The notes below the pieces were generated by a model, which was given only the letters and a program-made list of their open reading frames with translations, made no database searches and was not told the origin of the DNA. The position numbers were made by a program, and so were the translations under genes. From contig JAVKOQ010000079.1 of assembly GCA_031835245.1 (NCBI GenBank), positions 1 to 57,500 of the forward strand: a stretch of 57,500 nt of DNA, written 5' to 3'. This stretch comes from Balamuthia mandrillaris (lineage: Eukaryota; Discosea; Longamoebia; Balamuthiidae). This document shows positions 56,727 to 57,500 of the stretch, one piece after another (position 1 is the stretch's first letter; each line of letters opens with the position of its first letter).

Positions 56727-57500
56727 ATGAAGCAGCAAGCCCCAAAAATAACGGGACGAAGAAAGAAACCAAAAAGTTTTTGTGTGCAAGATGGTGTGTA
56801 GCTTCTCTCTCACTCTTCTCTCTCTCTTTCTCTCTCTGTGTTTTTCTTTTCTGTGGCTTTATCTTGTTTTTTGGCACAAGGTAATCAATCTGATCTGATC
56901 ATTCATTTTGTTTTTCTTTGTGTTTCGTTTGAAGAGTTTGGATGAAGAAACGATCGCCGAGCTGACGGAGGCCTTCCAGAAGCACGACAAAGACAAAGAT
57001 GGCCGACTGAACGTGCCCGAGCTCGGTGCTGCGATGAGATACATGGGACTTCTCCCCTCTTTTGCCGAACTGGAGGACATGGTTCGCAAACATGGAGGTG
57101 CGTGCGGCCGTTTTTTTAAGAATTACTGTTTTACTACTTTTTTTGTTTGATTTCATCTCATCTTGCTTTTGGATGTTTTATGTTCGTTGTTTTCTCATCC
57201 TCTTTCTCTGGATTCATTCAACAAACAAAACAAAAAAATAAATAGGCGGAGCTGGTTTAGATCAAACAGCATTCCAGAACATGTTGGCGAGCGACTTTCA
57301 GGAGAACGACAACGAGAAGGAGCTGATAGACGCCTTCCAGGTATTTGACAAGGACGGCAAGGGCTTCTTGCCCATCATGGAGTTGCGTCACGTGCTGATG
57401 AACATGGGAGAGAAGCAAACGGACCAGGACGTGGCCGAGATCTTGCAGGAGAACAACATCTCTGGCGACGGCAACCTGGACTATGCTTCCTTTGTTCGGG
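56727..57500 (+). CDS. EF-hand protein of the calmodulin superfamily, 5' part
   Basis: Cut by the right edge of the window. Exon 1 (from 56727) encodes MKQQAPKITGRRKKPKSF, a basic leader absent from calmodulin; its donor is uncertain. Exon 2 gives SLDEETIAELTEAFQKHDKD and loop DKDKDGRLNVPE, a full canonical EF-hand (Asp 1, 3, 5, Gly 6, Glu 12). EF-hand 2 is degenerate (LASDFQENDNEKEL). EF-hand 3 is DKDGKGFLPIME. The start of EF-hand 4 reads ISGDGNLDYASF. The pattern of sound and lost hands fits centrin-, myosin-light-chain- or calmodulin-like proteins; I cannot choose between them. Confidence 0.8.

Overview
This window is nuclear DNA of a unicellular eukaryote. The genes are cut by many short GT-AG introns (about 50-400 bp) and packed tightly. 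They encode typical eukaryotic housekeeping proteins: PRMT5, CCT1, NOP58, pinin, Cfdp1/Swc5, USP5, DENND6, ARF, a PRELI protein. The mix of a Frizzled-like receptor, F-box/ankyrin repeats and a CCCATAA element upstream of two small RNA genes (resembling the upstream element of dictyostelid small RNA genes) makes an amoebozoan my best guess. No single feature proves it.

Layout. 1-949: 3' end of a Frizzled-like seven-helix receptor (+). 1382-4074: PRMT5 (+). 4162-6013: MMAA/MeaB GTPase (-). 6195-6635: two tandem, related, T-run-terminated structured RNA genes (+), the most unusual thing here. 6913-9990: CCT1 (-). 9991-10801: gene-poor, with a 49-bp tandem repeat and a possible snRNA-like stretch. 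10802-12259: membrane protein ending in a beta-adaptin-appendage-like domain (-). 12504-18268: very long coiled-coil protein (+). 18356-20110: pinin (-). 20446-21818: Cfdp1/Swc5 (+). 21960-23714: APH-type kinase-like protein (-). 24027-25322: F-box/ankyrin protein (+). 25569-28192: tandem pair of short-chain dehydrogenases (+). 28261-30314: NOP58 (-). 31335-33752: divergent, lidless Hsp70 (+). 33932-35793: Lys/Asp-rich protein (-). 37144-40202: DENND6 (+). 40713-43252: PH-domain coiled-coil protein (+). 43321-46934: USP5 (-). 47379-51704: CCDC186-like golgin (+). 51789-53472: kelch protein (-). 53793-54326: ARF (-). 54789-55922: PRELI/SLMO protein (+). 55993-56454: OXLD1-like protein (-). 56727-57500: EF-hand protein (+, cut by the window end).

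Two genome-wide habits stand out. First, convergent neighbours end only about 70-180 bp apart, while divergent neighbours share promoters of 300-1400 bp. Many of these carry a palindromic TGTCGACA element or the related TGTCGTC, up to six copies in one promoter. Second, nearly every intronic microsatellite is pyrimidine-rich on the transcribed gene's sense strand, whichever way the gene points.

The genes do not form one pathway. Membrane traffic (ARF, DENND6, CCDC186, the beta-adaptin-like protein, PH protein), RNA biology (NOP58, pinin, PRMT5), proteostasis (CCT1, Hsp70, USP5) and mitochondria (MMAA, PRELI, OXLD1) are all represented. Exon boundaries were read by eye and may be off by a few bases.
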